A stretch of DNA of 64,000 bases from Nocardia cyriacigeorgica (GCF_029868385.1 NZ_JARWNX010000018.1:1-64000), one strand, 5' to 3'; positions 17,466-26,706 are shown, counted from the stretch's first letter. Notes: generated from the sequence alone by a model not told the origin. A program made the numbers and translations.

Positions 17466-18011
17466 GTGCCCGGTGTGCTGAAACTCGATCTGATCGGCCA
17501 CGGCGTGACCGAGGCCATGCGCCGCGCGCGATTCCCCGATGATGAACCACTCACCGAATCCGGCCGCAACGCGCTCGGGCCGTATCGCCCGCCCGCCGAT
17601 GCGGCGGTGTTGATCGCCCCCGAGCGCCGCGCCGTGGACACCGCGCGCGAACTCGGCCTGTCGGGCAGCACCGACTCCGCCCTGCGTGATCTCGATGCGG
17701 GCAGCTGGCGCGGCCGCGAACTCACCGCGCTCCCGGTGGCCCAAGCGCATGCATGGCTCACCGATCCCGGGTTTCGCGGACACGGCGGGGAATCGGTCAG
17801 CGAGGTGATCACCCGGATCGAGGCGTGGCTCGGCACGGTCGCCGCGGGCGGCCGATCCACGGTCGCCGTCACCCACCCGGCGGTGATCCGGGCCGCCCTG
17901 CTGGTGGCTCTCGACGCGCCGGCCGCCTCCTTCTGGCGTCTCGATATGGCACCGGGGCAGGCCGTCCGGCTGCACTATCGCGGTGCCTGGACACTGCGTT
18001 TGGGTGGCTGA
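17466..18011 (+). CDS. Histidine phosphatase superfamily protein with altered RHG motif
   Basis: A 181-residue phosphoglycerate-mutase-like fold. It keeps the family layout: phospho-acceptor His12, ERRAVDTA with an arginine pair, DAGSWRGREL, ESVSEV and a second His in VTHPAVIRAA. The catalytic RHG triplet, however, reads GHG (residues 11-13), losing the first phosphate-binding Arg. Activity may be weak or the substrate unusual. Leaderless start: TACCCT is 6 nt before GTG 17466. It is divergent from lhr. Confidence 0.8.
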   Translation: MPGVLKLDLIGHGVTEAMRRARFPDDEPLTESGRNALGPYRPPADAAVLIAPERRAVDTARELGLSGSTDSALRDLDAGSWRGRELTALPVAQAHAWLTDPGFRGHGGESVSEVITRIEAWLGTVAAGGRSTVAVTHPAVIRAALLVALDAPAASFWRLDMAPGQAVRLHYRGAWTLRLGG

Positions 18012-18089
18012 ACAGCGCGAACGTCAGCGGTGAGCAGCATGCGGGCGGCGTCGGTGATCAACCGCGCCGACAGGCTAGTGTCTGGAAAC

Positions 18090-19037
18090 ATGAGTAACAA
18101 CAACAGGCCACACCGTCGTGGCTTGGCCATCGGATGCGGTGGCACGCTCGGCGCCGCCTGGATCGTGGCCGCGCTCGACTCCGTACGCGATGCGCTGAAC
18201 TGGGACCCGCGCACGGCGGACGTCTTGATCGGCACCTCGGCCGGAGCGGAGCTGGTCACCATGCTCGGCAGCGGTATCGGGGTGGACGAGCTGGTGTCGA
18301 TGCAGCGTGGCACGACCTCGAACCCGATCCTGGCCGCGCATATGCGCGATGAACCCGGTCGATTCCCGCCGCTGCCGCGGTTGCGGTGGAATCCGTCGCG
18401 GCTCGCACTGCGCGGCCCGGCTTCCGGGCAACGGCTGCTGACCGCCGGTAGCACGCTGCTACCGGTGGGCGGCGGTGACGCGAGCTGGTTGCAGCGGCTC
18501 GCCGACGGCGTCGCGCCCGGCCGGAATTGGGTGTCACATCCGGCGGCCTGGCTGGTGAGCATGGACGCCGCGACCGGCGCGCGCGTTCCCTTCGGCGCTC
18601 CCGATGCCCCCGCCGCCACGCTCGGTGAGGCATTGCGCGCCTCCTGGGCGATTCCCGGCTGGTATCCGCCGGTGACGATCGACGGCCGCCGCTTCGTCGA
18701 CGGCGGCGCCGGTTCCACCGCTTCGGTGGATCTGCTCGCCGGACAGCAGCTCGACGAGGTGATCGTGCTCGCCCCGATGGCCTCGGCCGAACGGGTTCCG
18801 GCCGACGGCCCCTGGCATCTGCTCGAACGGCAGTTGCGCGATCGGATGAGCGCTCAGCTCGCCACCGAGATCGCCGCCCTGCGCGCCACCGGCACGCGGG
18901 TGCTCATGCTCGGCGCGACCGCCGACGACCTCGCCGTGATGGGCCCCAACTTCATGGACGGCCGTCGCCGCGTGGCCACCTTCGAACACAGCCTGCGCAG
19001 CACCCGCTGGGCGCTGGAACATACCGCACTCGTCTGA
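18090..19037 (+). CDS. Patatin-like phospholipase family protein
   Basis: A 315-residue patatin-fold acyl hydrolase with a Ser-Asp dyad. It has an oxyanion segment AIGCGGTLGAAW, nucleophile elbow IGTSAGAEL and FVDGGAGS carrying the catalytic Asp. It probably hydrolyses phospholipids or other acyl esters; no signal peptide, so cytoplasmic or membrane-associated. ATG 18090 was chosen because TAGTGT lies 8 nt upstream and the residues added by the ATG at 18030 are not family-like. A second, unrelated patatin gene is at 25418-26359. Confidence 0.85.
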   Translation: MSNNNRPHRRGLAIGCGGTLGAAWIVAALDSVRDALNWDPRTADVLIGTSAGAELVTMLGSGIGVDELVSMQRGTTSNPILAAHMRDEPGRFPPLPRLRWNPSRLALRGPASGQRLLTAGSTLLPVGGGDASWLQRLADGVAPGRNWVSHPAAWLVSMDAATGARVPFGAPDAPAATLGEALRASWAIPGWYPPVTIDGRRFVDGGAGSTASVDLLAGQQLDEVIVLAPMASAERVPADGPWHLLERQLRDRMSAQLATEIAALRATGTRVLMLGATADDLAVMGPNFMDGRRRVATFEHSLRSTRWALEHTALV

Positions 19038-19119
19038 GTAAACGGTCCGGGAGGCGGTCGCGCCACGCTTCCCTCCGAGCCCTGACCAGGCGCCGATGGA
19101 CACTCTGAGGAGAACGACA

Positions 19120-19956
19120 ATGGGAATTCTGGGCCACGGATACCCCGGTATCGACCTTTCCGCCGCGACGGTGCTGATCACCGGCGCCGGTCGCGGAATA
19201 GGCCAGGCCACCGCGGAACTGTTCGCCGCCAAGGGATCCGATGTGGTGATCGCCGATGTGGACCTGGCCGCGGCCGAAGCGGCGGCCGCCGCGATCGGTG
19301 CGCGCGCCTTCGACCTCGATGTGCGTTCGCGGCCGGGCTGGGACGCCGTCGTCGCCGCGATCGGCGCGGTCGACATCCTGGTCAACAATGCGGGAGTGAT
19401 GCCCGCCGGAGCCTTCCTCGACGAATCCGATGAGGTCGGCCACGCCACCATGGACATCAATGTCTGGGGCCCGATCCACGGTATGCGCGCGGTGGTGCCC
19501 GGCATGATCGAACGTGGTCGCGGCCATGTGATCACTGTGGCCTCGCTCGCGGGTAAGGTGCCCGTGGCGGGTCTGGCGGTCTACAACGCGAGCAAGTTCG
19601 CCGCGGTCGGTCTCTCCGCCGCCACCCGGCTGGAATTCGCCGAACACGGTGTCAGCGTGAGCGCGGTGCTGCCATCGGCGGTGCGCACCCGTTTGTCCTC
19701 GGGCCTCACGCTCGGCCGCGGGATGCCGACGGTGGATCCGTCCGATGTGGCCGAGGCGATCGTGCAGACCTGCCGCACCCGCCGCGCCGAGGTGGCCGTG
19801 CCCGGCTACCTGGGCCCGATCGATATCGCGCTGGCCGCGGCGCCGGAACGTGCGGTCCGGCTGGTGCGCGACCTCTTCGACGGCAACCGCGCGCTGCACC
19901 CGGCCGATGAGCAGACCAGGGCCGCCTATGAGGCCCAGGTCCGTTCGATCACCTGA
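19120..19956 (+). CDS. Short-chain dehydrogenase/reductase
   Basis: A 278-residue classical SDR. It has the NAD(P) motif TGAGRGIG (about 24-31), NNAG in the active-site beta strand, catalytic Ser in VASLAG and YNASK with the Tyr/Lys pair. ADVDLA after beta 2 suggests NAD(H) preference. The substrate is unknown; carbonyl/alcohol oxidoreduction is expected. The start ATG follows CTGAGGAGA. It is convergent with pcd, only 4 bp apart. Confidence 0.88.
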   Translation: MGILGHGYPGIDLSAATVLITGAGRGIGQATAELFAAKGSDVVIADVDLAAAEAAAAAIGARAFDLDVRSRPGWDAVVAAIGAVDILVNNAGVMPAGAFLDESDEVGHATMDINVWGPIHGMRAVVPGMIERGRGHVITVASLAGKVPVAGLAVYNASKFAAVGLSAATRLEFAEHGVSVSAVLPSAVRTRLSSGLTLGRGMPTVDPSDVAEAIVQTCRTRRAEVAVPGYLGPIDIALAAAPERAVRLVRDLFDGNRALHPADEQTRAAYEAQVRSIT

Positions 19957-19960
19957 GCGC

Positions 19961-21490
19961 TCAGCCGAATTCGATGCCCTGCGCCAAGGGCAGGTCGTCG
20001 GAGTAGTTGACGGTATTGGTGGCGCGGCGCATATAGGCCTTCCAGGAATCGGACCCGGATTCGCGCCCGCCACCGGTCTGTTTCTCGCCACCGAAGGCGC
20101 CGCCGATCTCCGCGCCGGAGGTGCCGATATTGACATTGGCGATACCGCAATCGGATCCGTCGGCGGCCAGGAAGCGTTCGGCCTCCCGCTGATCGGTGGT
20201 GAACACCGACGACGAAAGCCCCTGCGGCACCGCATTGTGCAGTTCGATCGCGGTATCGAAATCGTGGTAGGTCAGCACGTACAGGATGGGTGCGAAGGTC
20301 TCCTCCCGCACCACCGCCGTCTGGGTGGGCATGCGGATGATCGCCGGACGCACGTAGTAGGCGTTATCGCCGAACCCGTCCACTCGTTCACCGCCGCAGA
20401 TCAATTCGCCACCGTCGGCCAGTGCGCGATCGACCGCTGCTGTCATCCCCGCGTAGGCCCGCCCGTCGATGAGCGGTCCCACCAGCACGCCGGGCTCGAG
20501 GGGATTGCCGACGCGCAGTTGCAGATACGCGTTCTCCAACAGCTCCAGCAGCGGGCCCGCCACATCGGCGTGCACGATCAGCCGCCGCAGCGTCGTGCAC
20601 CGCTGTCCGGCCGTGCCCGCCGCGGCGAAGACGATGCCGCGCGCGGCCAACTCCAGATCCGCCGATTCGGTCACGATGGCCGCGTTGTTGCCGCCCAGCT
20701 CCAACAGGCAACGCCCGAGGCGGGCCGCGACCCGCGGCGCGACCGTGCGACCCATCCGCACCGAACCCGTTGCGCTCAGCAAGGCCACCCGTTCGTCGTC
20801 GACGAGCCGCTCACCGGCCTGCGCGCCACCCAGGATCAGCTGATGGACCTCCGGATCGGCGCCGACGTCGGCCGCGGCGCGACGCAGCAGCGCATGGCAG
20901 GCCAGCCCGGTCAGCGGGGTGGTCTCCGAGGGCTTCCACACCACGGTGTCGCCGCAGACCAGTGCGATCGCGGTATTCCAGGCCCACACCGCGACCGGGA
21001 AGTTGAATGCCGAGATCACCCCGACCACGCCCAACGGATGCCAGGTCTCCATCAACCGGTGGCCCGGCCGTTCCGACGGCATCGTCCGCCCGTAGAGCTG
21101 ACGTGACAACCCGACGGCGAATTCGCAGACGTCGATCATCTCCTGCACTTCGCCGACGGCCTCGGCGCCGATCTTGCCCGCCTCCAGCGAGACCAACTCG
21201 CCGAGGAGTTCTTTGTGCGCTTCGAGCAGCACGGCGAGTCTGCGGACCAGCGCGCCCCGCACCGGTGCGGGCACGGTGCGCCAGGTCCGAAACGCGGTGG
21301 CGGCGCGGGTGATCGCGGCGTCGACATCGTCGGGGGAGTGGGGGCGCAGGGTGGTCAGCTGTCCGCCGGTGATCGGGGTGCGGGCCACCAGCGTGCCCGG
21401 TTCGGGTGGTTCGGCGCCGAGCGCGTCGAGCAGTGCTTCGGCTCGGCCCGGCAGTACGCGGGCCGAGTGTTCACCGACGAGATGGGTCAT
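19961..21490 (-). CDS. pcd: L-piperidine-6-carboxylate (2-aminoadipate semialdehyde) dehydrogenase
   Basis: A 509-residue ALDH7/antiquitin-type aldehyde dehydrogenase oxidising 2-aminoadipate 6-semialdehyde to L-2-aminoadipate with NAD. Key sites are FNFPVAVWAWN, VVWKPSETTP, LELGGNN with the general-base Glu, and AGQRCTTLRR with catalytic Cys. The C-terminal GGAFGGEKQTGGGRESGSD is typical of ALDH7. It has a strong ribosome site, CGGAGGA. It is divergent from lrpA (110 bp), and lat follows lrpA. This pcd-lrpA-lat arrangement matches M. tuberculosis Rv3293-Rv3290c, so the substrate assignment is firm. Confidence 0.93.
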   Translation of the reverse strand: MTHLVGEHSARVLPGRAEALLDALGAEPPEPGTLVARTPITGGQLTTLRPHSPDDVDAAITRAATAFRTWRTVPAPVRGALVRRLAVLLEAHKELLGELVSLEAGKIGAEAVGEVQEMIDVCEFAVGLSRQLYGRTMPSERPGHRLMETWHPLGVVGVISAFNFPVAVWAWNTAIALVCGDTVVWKPSETTPLTGLACHALLRRAAADVGADPEVHQLILGGAQAGERLVDDERVALLSATGSVRMGRTVAPRVAARLGRCLLELGGNNAAIVTESADLELAARGIVFAAAGTAGQRCTTLRRLIVHADVAGPLLELLENAYLQLRVGNPLEPGVLVGPLIDGRAYAGMTAAVDRALADGGELICGGERVDGFGDNAYYVRPAIIRMPTQTAVVREETFAPILYVLTYHDFDTAIELHNAVPQGLSSSVFTTDQREAERFLAADGSDCGIANVNIGTSGAEIGGAFGGEKQTGGGRESGSDSWKAYMRRATNTVNYSDDLPLAQGIEFG

Positions 21491-21600
21491 CTTGGTCCTC
21501 CGCTTCGACGTGGGTGACCGGTGGGCACGGCGCTCCGGTCGCGGAATGAACGATCACAAGTTTTCTGCACGGGCCGCGTTGGCTGCGTTAGCCTTCGCTG

Positions 21601-22053
21601 ATGGCGGAAACACCGGCAAAGCCCGTTCTCGACGATATCGATCGGCTGCTGATTCGCGAGTTGATGTCCGACGGCCGGGCGACCCTGTCGAACCTGGCGG
21701 AGAAGGCGAGCCTGTCGGTGTCTGCTGTGCAGTCACGGGTGCGCAGGTTGGAGGCGCGTGGCGTGATCCGGGGTTACACCGCGAACGTCGATCCCGAGGC
21801 GCTCGGGCATCTGCTGTCGGCATTCGTCGCGATCACTCCTCTCGACCCGTCCCAACCCGATGACGCGCCCGCATTGTTGCAGCAGGTCCCCGGAATCGAG
21901 GCGTGCCACTCGGTGGCGGGCGATGAGAGTTATGTGCTGCTGGTGCGGGTGGCCTCGCCGCGCCATCTGGAGCAGTTGCTGCAAGAGATTCGGGCGACCG
22001 CCAATGTCCGCACACGAAGCACCATCATCTTGCAGACATTCTACGACAAGTAG
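21601..22053 (+). CDS. lrpA: Lrp/AsnC family regulator of lysine catabolism
   Basis: A 150-residue protein. The N-terminal HTH (about 10-58) has DDIDRLLIRELMSDGRATLS and SVSAVQSRVRRLEARGVI. The C-terminal RAM/effector domain has VPGIEACHSVAGDESYVLLV. In mycobacteria the equivalent LrpA is induced in starvation, binds amino acids including lysine and controls lat. Its position between pcd and lat suggests the same job here. Leaderless: TAGCCT lies 6 nt before ATG 21601. lat starts 64 bp downstream on the same strand with its own promoter. Confidence 0.93.
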   Translation: MAETPAKPVLDDIDRLLIRELMSDGRATLSNLAEKASLSVSAVQSRVRRLEARGVIRGYTANVDPEALGHLLSAFVAITPLDPSQPDDAPALLQQVPGIEACHSVAGDESYVLLVRVASPRHLEQLLQEIRATANVRTRSTIILQTFYDK

Positions 22054-22105
22054 GTCTTGACCGGAGTTTATCCGTTTCGTTGTAGAGATTTCGCTAAATT
22101 TTTCG

Positions 22106-22111
22106 TACCCT
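22106..22111 (+). promoter_or_regulatory. -10 box of lat
   Basis: TACCCT is 6 nt before the GTG of lat, fitting a leaderless transcript that starts at the start codon. The preceding AT-rich stretch (TTTCGCTAAATTTTTCG) stands out in this GC-rich region and is a candidate LrpA site. Confidence 0.6.
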
Positions 22112-22117
22112 GCGGAT

Positions 22118-23467
22118 GTGACCATCGAACTGGAGCGCACCCGCTCGGATGGTGACGAGGTATCGGTCACCACCGCTCACCGGGTCCACGAGATCTTGTC
22201 GGCGAGCATCCTCGCCGATGGCTTCGAGCTGGTTCTGGACCTGCGACATTCGCAGGGCCGCCATCTCGTCGACGAACGCGACGGCAGCAGCTATCTGGAC
22301 ATGTTCGGCTTCTTCGCCTCCAATGCGCTCGGGATGAACCATCCGGCGCTCGCGGGCGACCAGACGTTCGTCGCCGAACTCGCCGCCGCCGCCCTCAACA
22401 AGCCCAGCAACTCCGATATCTACACCGTCGCCATGGCCCGCTTCGTACAGACCTTCGTGCGGGTGCTCGGCGATCCCCGGCTCCCGCATCTGTTCTTCAT
22501 CGATGGCGGCGGCCTCGCGGTGGAGAACGCGCTCAAGGTGGCTTTCGACTGGAAGAGCAGGCATAACGAAAGCCACGGCCGATCACCGCGACTCGGCACC
22601 CAGGTGATGCATCTGACCGGAGCCTTCCACGGCCGCACGGGCTACACGCTGTCGCTGACCAACACCGATCCCACCAAAACCGCGCGGTTCCCGGCGTTCG
22701 ACTGGCCGCGCATCGACACGCCATACCTGGGCGGGGACCGCGATATCGCGGACGCGGAACGGCACGCGCTCGACCGGGCTGCTCTCGCCTTCGCCGAGAA
22801 CCCGCACGATATCGCCTGTTTCATCGCCGAACCCATCCAGGGCGAGGGCGGCGACCGGCACCTGCGCCCCGAGTTCCTGCTCGCCATGCAGCGGCTGTGC
22901 CACGACAACGACGCCCTGTTCGTCCTCGACGAAGTGCAGACCGGGGTCGGCATGACCGGAACCACCTGGGCCTACCAGCAATTGGGTCTGGCGCCGGACG
23001 TGGTGGCGTTCGGTAAGAAGACCCAGGTCTGCGGTGTGATGGCCGGTGGCCGGGTCGACGAGGTGCCCGATAACGTGTTCGCGGTCAGCTCCCGGCTGAA
23101 TTCCACCTGGGGTGGCAATCTCGCCGATATGGTGCGTACCCGCCGGATCCTCGAGGTGATCGAACGTGACGGCCTGATCGAACGCTCTCGGCAACTCGGC
23201 GTCCATCTGCTCGACCGGCTCACCGACCTGGCGGATCGGCATCCGACCGTCACCGAGCCACGCGGACGCGGACTCATGTGCGCGATCGACCTGCCCGACA
23301 CCCGATTCCGTGACGATGTGCTGATCCGGCTGCGCGAACGCGAACATGTGCTCATCCTCGGCACCGGTGCACGCGGCATCCGGTTCCGCCCGCCGCTGAC
23401 GGTCACCGCCGAGGAACTCGACGCCGCGGTGGCGGCACTGGACCGAGTGCTCACCGATCCCGACTGA
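22118..23467 (+). CDS. lat: L-lysine 6-transaminase (lysine epsilon-aminotransferase)
   Basis: A 449-residue class III aminotransferase moving the epsilon-amino group of L-lysine to 2-oxoglutarate, giving 2-aminoadipate semialdehyde (cyclises to piperideine-6-carboxylate). Features are FASNALGMNHPAL, FHGRTGYTLSLTN, DEVQTG for PLP, and FGKKTQVCG with the Schiff-base Lys. NSTWGGNLADM is typical of Lat. With pcd it forms the two-step route to 2-aminoadipate, used in catabolism or persistence and, in some actinomycetes, in cephamycin synthesis. No beta-lactam synthesis genes are in this window. Confidence 0.95.
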   Translation: MTIELERTRSDGDEVSVTTAHRVHEILSASILADGFELVLDLRHSQGRHLVDERDGSSYLDMFGFFASNALGMNHPALAGDQTFVAELAAAALNKPSNSDIYTVAMARFVQTFVRVLGDPRLPHLFFIDGGGLAVENALKVAFDWKSRHNESHGRSPRLGTQVMHLTGAFHGRTGYTLSLTNTDPTKTARFPAFDWPRIDTPYLGGDRDIADAERHALDRAALAFAENPHDIACFIAEPIQGEGGDRHLRPEFLLAMQRLCHDNDALFVLDEVQTGVGMTGTTWAYQQLGLAPDVVAFGKKTQVCGVMAGGRVDEVPDNVFAVSSRLNSTWGGNLADMVRTRRILEVIERDGLIERSRQLGVHLLDRLTDLADRHPTVTEPRGRGLMCAIDLPDTRFRDDVLIRLREREHVLILGTGARGIRFRPPLTVTAEELDAAVAALDRVLTDPD

Positions 23468-23551
23468 GCGGTCCCCGGCCCGACTCGGACTCACACCCCG
23501 CTCGGCGCGGACAGCTGCGCTATCGCCTGGCTATCCCTATGCTTCGCAGCC

Positions 23552-24853
23552 ATGTCCTCCCGTCAGCAGCACAATCCATCGCCGGTATCCGGTGTGCGCG
23601 GTCGGTGTTCGGCGGCTGCGGCACCGGCGACCAGGGCCCGCATACACCGGATCGAGCGCGGCGTGCGGCGCCGCCGGGTATCACTCGTCGCTTCGATCGC
23701 GATGGTCGCCGCCGTCGCCGGTTGTTCCACCACGAGCGAGGCGGGCTCGGTCCAGCACACCGGAGGTGATGCCAGCGCGACCACCTCCGCGCCGCCCCCG
23801 CATCTGCGCGATCTGCTTCCCGGTATGCCGCCACCACTGTCGGACACCGACGTGTACGCGGCCAACCGAGAACTCGATCCATCGGTCGCCGGCCATCGGG
23901 CGCTGGTGTACGTCCCCAACAGCGAATCCGATACCGTCACCGTGATCGACCAGGCCACGTTCCAGGTGGTCGACACCTTCCCCTCGGGCGGACAGGAGCC
24001 CCAGCACGTCGTCCCGTCCTACGATATGCAGACCTTGTATGCCACCAACGATCTGCCGATCGGCGGCGGTAGCCTGCTGCCGATCGACCCGCGTACCGGC
24101 ACACCGGGGACGCCGATTCCGGTGCGCGATCCGTACAACATGTATTACACCCCGGACGGTGAGTACGCCCTCGTCGTCGCCGAGGCGGACAAGTCCCTCG
24201 ACTTCTACGATCCGAAGACCTGGCAGAAGGTGCACGGCGTTCCGGTACCCGACTGCGCGGGCGTCGACCATATGGACTTCACAGCCGACGGCCGGTTCGC
24301 GCTGGCCAGCTGTGAATTCATCGGCCGGATGCTGGTTTTCGACATCGCCGAACGCAAGCCGATCAGGACCATCGACCTGCCCGGCGGCCGCTCCGGCAAA
24401 CCGCAGGACGTGAAGCTCTCACCGGACGGCACCCAGTTCTTCGTCGCCGATATGGTCGCCGACGGTATGTATGTCTTCGACGCTCTCACCTTCGAGAACA
24501 CCGGTTTCGTGCCCACCGGCAAGGGTGCGCACGGGCTCTACATCACCCGCGACTCGAAACAGATGATCATCACCAACCGACACGAGGGCAGCATCTCGGT
24601 CTGGGATTTCGCCGAGGACGAGCTGGTGCACAAGTGGTTCCTGCCAGGCGGCGGCAGCCCCGATATGGGCAATATCTCCGCTGACGGCCGCGTCTTCTGG
24701 GTCTCGGGTCGCCACCACGGTGAGGTGTACGCCATCGACATCATCGACTGGAAGCTGTTGGCCCGCATCCCCGTCGGCAAGGGCGCGCACGGGCTCACGG
24801 TATGGCCGCAGCCGGGGCGCTATTCCACCGGGCATACCGGCGTGATGCGCTGA
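23552..24853 (+). CDS. YVTN beta-propeller repeat lipoprotein
   Basis: Up to 433 residues. A long basic N-terminus precedes a hydrophobic stretch and lipobox AVAGC (Cys about residue 58), so the mature protein is probably an anchored lipoprotein. The rest is a YVTN-type beta-propeller: VYVPNSESDTVTVIDQAT, YNMYYTPDGEYALVVAEADK, QDVKLSPDGTQFFVADMVAD and GAHGLYITRDSKQMIITNRH are successive blades. The first ATG has TATGCT 8 nt upstream. A GTG at 23663 would give a more normal signal-peptide length, so the start is uncertain. Function unknown; such proteins often bind partners or surfaces. Confidence 0.82.
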   Translation: MSSRQQHNPSPVSGVRGRCSAAAAPATRARIHRIERGVRRRRVSLVASIAMVAAVAGCSTTSEAGSVQHTGGDASATTSAPPPHLRDLLPGMPPPLSDTDVYAANRELDPSVAGHRALVYVPNSESDTVTVIDQATFQVVDTFPSGGQEPQHVVPSYDMQTLYATNDLPIGGGSLLPIDPRTGTPGTPIPVRDPYNMYYTPDGEYALVVAEADKSLDFYDPKTWQKVHGVPVPDCAGVDHMDFTADGRFALASCEFIGRMLVFDIAERKPIRTIDLPGGRSGKPQDVKLSPDGTQFFVADMVADGMYVFDALTFENTGFVPTGKGAHGLYITRDSKQMIITNRHEGSISVWDFAEDELVHKWFLPGGGSPDMGNISADGRVFWVSGRHHGEVYAIDIIDWKLLARIPVGKGAHGLTVWPQPGRYSTGHTGVMR

Positions 24854-24913
24854 GCCTTCGTGCCGCGCGGTGCGACGTCCGTGGGTCCGGCCTTCGGCGG
24901 AGCGAGGTCGGGC

Positions 24914-25354
24914 TCAGCCCACCGGCCTCGGGTTCAATCCGAGTGCGCCCTCGGTGAATCGGCGGACCGCCGTCAGACCGGCATCGAGGGCTTCGCCGTA
25001 GCCCGGTCGGGACCAGCCGGTGATATCGGCCGAATCGTCCTCGGCGGGCGTCACCACGATCTCGGCGACCATTTCGGCAGTGGTGGGTTCGCAGACCGCC
25101 CAGGAGAATTCCGTCTCCGCCGCCCAACCCGCCGTGCGCCGGTCGACATGATCGGGATCGGTGATGCCGCCCGCCGCGAGCGCGGGGCGGTCATCGATAC
25201 GTTCGTCGGCGCGCAGCGCGCGCAGGTACCACGAGCCCGCATTGATCTCGATCGGTTCCATCAGCTCTTTTCCGTGTCGTTTCCCGAACAGCAGCGCGCC
25301 CGTCAGCGGGATCGCCAGAAACCACAACCAGCCGCCCGCGGTGACGTCAGCCAC
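24914..25354 (-). CDS. Small membrane-anchored protein, function unknown
   Basis: A 146-residue protein from GTG 25354, chosen because TAATCT lies 7 nt upstream on the coding strand (leaderless). Longer starts at 25384 or 25405 lack ribosome sites. One N-terminal membrane segment (GGWLWFLAIPLTGALLFG, about 7-24) is followed by KRHGKELMEPIEI and a soluble C-terminal domain of about 110 residues. No known motif. It is followed downstream by the convergent end of the YVTN gene, and upstream by the patatin gene on the same DNA strand but further left in transcription order. Confidence 0.65.
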   Translation of the reverse strand: MADVTAGGWLWFLAIPLTGALLFGKRHGKELMEPIEINAGSWYLRALRADERIDDRPALAAGGITDPDHVDRRTAGWAAETEFSWAVCEPTTAEMVAEIVVTPAEDDSADITGWSRPGYGEALDAGLTAVRRFTEGALGLNPRPVG

Positions 25355-25417
25355 GTCATTCAGATTAGCGCCGCCCGGCCCCATGGCAGCCGGGCGGTGA
25401 GCCACGACCGGAGCCGG

Positions 25418-26359
25418 TCAGTGCCGATCGCGCTGCGTCACGGTCTCGGCCAGCGCGATATGTGCCGCCTGCCGCCCGATCTCGAGCGCCCGCGCCAGCA
25501 GATCGGTATCGCGGGCCGCGCTGTCGACGGTGGGTGAGCCCGCGGGCGGGTGGATTTGCAGGACGGCCGCACCCAGACCGGTCAGCACGCGGTCCTCCAC
25601 CGATTGCTGGTGCGGACGCTCCAGCCAGGCACGGTAGGCGCCGGGCGCGCGCATCCGCAGATAGGCGCCACCGACGACGGAATGGATACGCGAGGCGGGT
25701 GGGCGTTGCTCGTCGACCCGCCGGGTGCGCAGCACCAACGCATGGGTGGCGCCCGAACGCAGCGCGGTGCGAATCGGCACCGTCTCGGCCAATCCGCCGT
25801 CCAGGTAGTACGCATCGCCGAGCGCCACCGGCGGCCCCGCCAGAATCGGCAGCCCCGCCGAAGCACGCAGCGCGGTCATCAACGTGCGCTTGTCCACGAT
25901 ATGGCGGCCCAGATCCACCGCGAGCCCGGTGCGGACATCGGTGGCCACCGGATGGAAGGTGGTGGAGTTGGCCAGGATCGCCGGAAAATCCATCGGCTCG
26001 ATGCCGTCGTAGACCTGATGCACCAGATACCGCAGATCGAACGCCGGACGGCCACGCAGCAACCGAGCCGGATCGATGGCGCGGCGCATGATCACCGGAT
26101 CGGTCCACGACCGCATACCCGGCTCGGCCCGCCCACAGAGCAGCCACGCACCGTTGATGGCGCCCGCCGAGGTGCCGTAGACAGCGTCGAACACCGAAGA
26201 AAGCCCGAGTTGCTCCAGCCCGTGCACCATGCCGCTGGAATACACCCCACGGCTGCCGCCACCCTCCACGACGAGCACCAGCCGGTGTCCGTCGGCGCGG
26301 CTAGCGGATTCGACGCGGGCACGAATGACCTCCGCGACGGCGGGTTTGGAGCTGGTCAC
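25418..26359 (-). CDS. Patatin-like phospholipase family protein
   Basis: A 313-residue patatin domain with all catalytic blocks: VVEGGGSRGVYSSGM (oxyanion hole), VYGTSAGAINGAW (nucleophile Ser) and YLDGGLAETVPI (catalytic Asp). The spacing and DGG with PIRTAL are like the bacterial RssA/YjjU-type patatins. Expected to be a serine esterase/phospholipase A. Leaderless start: TATCGT is 6 nt before GTG 26359. The downstream 24914-25354 gene lies 63 bp away on the same strand. Confidence 0.87.
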   Translation of the reverse strand: MTSSKPAVAEVIRARVESASRADGHRLVLVVEGGGSRGVYSSGMVHGLEQLGLSSVFDAVYGTSAGAINGAWLLCGRAEPGMRSWTDPVIMRRAIDPARLLRGRPAFDLRYLVHQVYDGIEPMDFPAILANSTTFHPVATDVRTGLAVDLGRHIVDKRTLMTALRASAGLPILAGPPVALGDAYYLDGGLAETVPIRTALRSGATHALVLRTRRVDEQRPPASRIHSVVGGAYLRMRAPGAYRAWLERPHQQSVEDRVLTGLGAAVLQIHPPAGSPTVDSAARDTDLLARALEIGRQAAHIALAETVTQRDRH

Positions 26360-26399
26360 CCGACCACGATACTGGGTTCATTGGCCGCTGGCGCGGCGT

Positions 26400-26489
26400 G
26401 TTCGCGGCCCCTGGTGTCTCGGGTTTGCGCTCCCGCTGCTTGCCTTCGGTTTGCGCAGCGGGAGCGGAAACGCGAGACGGGCCGCGAAC
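26400..26489. repeat. Dispersed palindromic repeat, copy 2 (inverted relative to copy 1)
   Basis: A 90-bp element bounded by GTTCGCGGCCC and GGGCCGCGAAC. Its reverse complement matches 126-216 closely, including the loop CCGAAGGCAAGC and the arms with a few substitutions. It occupies part of the 347-bp gap (26360-26706) between the patatin gene and accA3. Apart from this repeat and the terminator, nothing recognisable lies in that gap. Confidence 0.75.
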
Positions 26490-26659
26490 GGGGCTCCTCG
26501 AGGTCGCCCCTCCGGGGTCTACGGGTGGGTGGATTTCGTGCGTTGAGTGGGTCCGGTGGAAGTCGAGGCGCCTTCGAGTGGGCGGTGGAGTTCTGCCGTT
26601 CGGTATCTCCGGGAGGGTTGGTTTCGTGCGTGCCTTCGTGTAGCAGTCGCAGAAATGGC

Positions 26660-26697
26660 GAACGGGCTCCGCGAGGTCGTCCTCGTGGAGCCCGTTC
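26660..26697 (-). terminator. Terminator of accA3
   Basis: A 17-bp stem with one mismatch (26660-26676 with 26681-26697) around TCGT, about 10 nt past the accA3 stop codon. In the accA3 direction it is followed by GCCATTTCTG. This is a typical actinobacterial hairpin terminator. Confidence 0.8.
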
Positions 26698-26706
26698 GGG
26701 AGGGTC

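Noticed and set aside
22118..23467. Part of a cephamycin gene cluster (lat, pcd)
   Set aside because: lrpA lies between the genes as in mycobacteria and no beta-lactam synthesis genes are present; a catabolic role is more likely.
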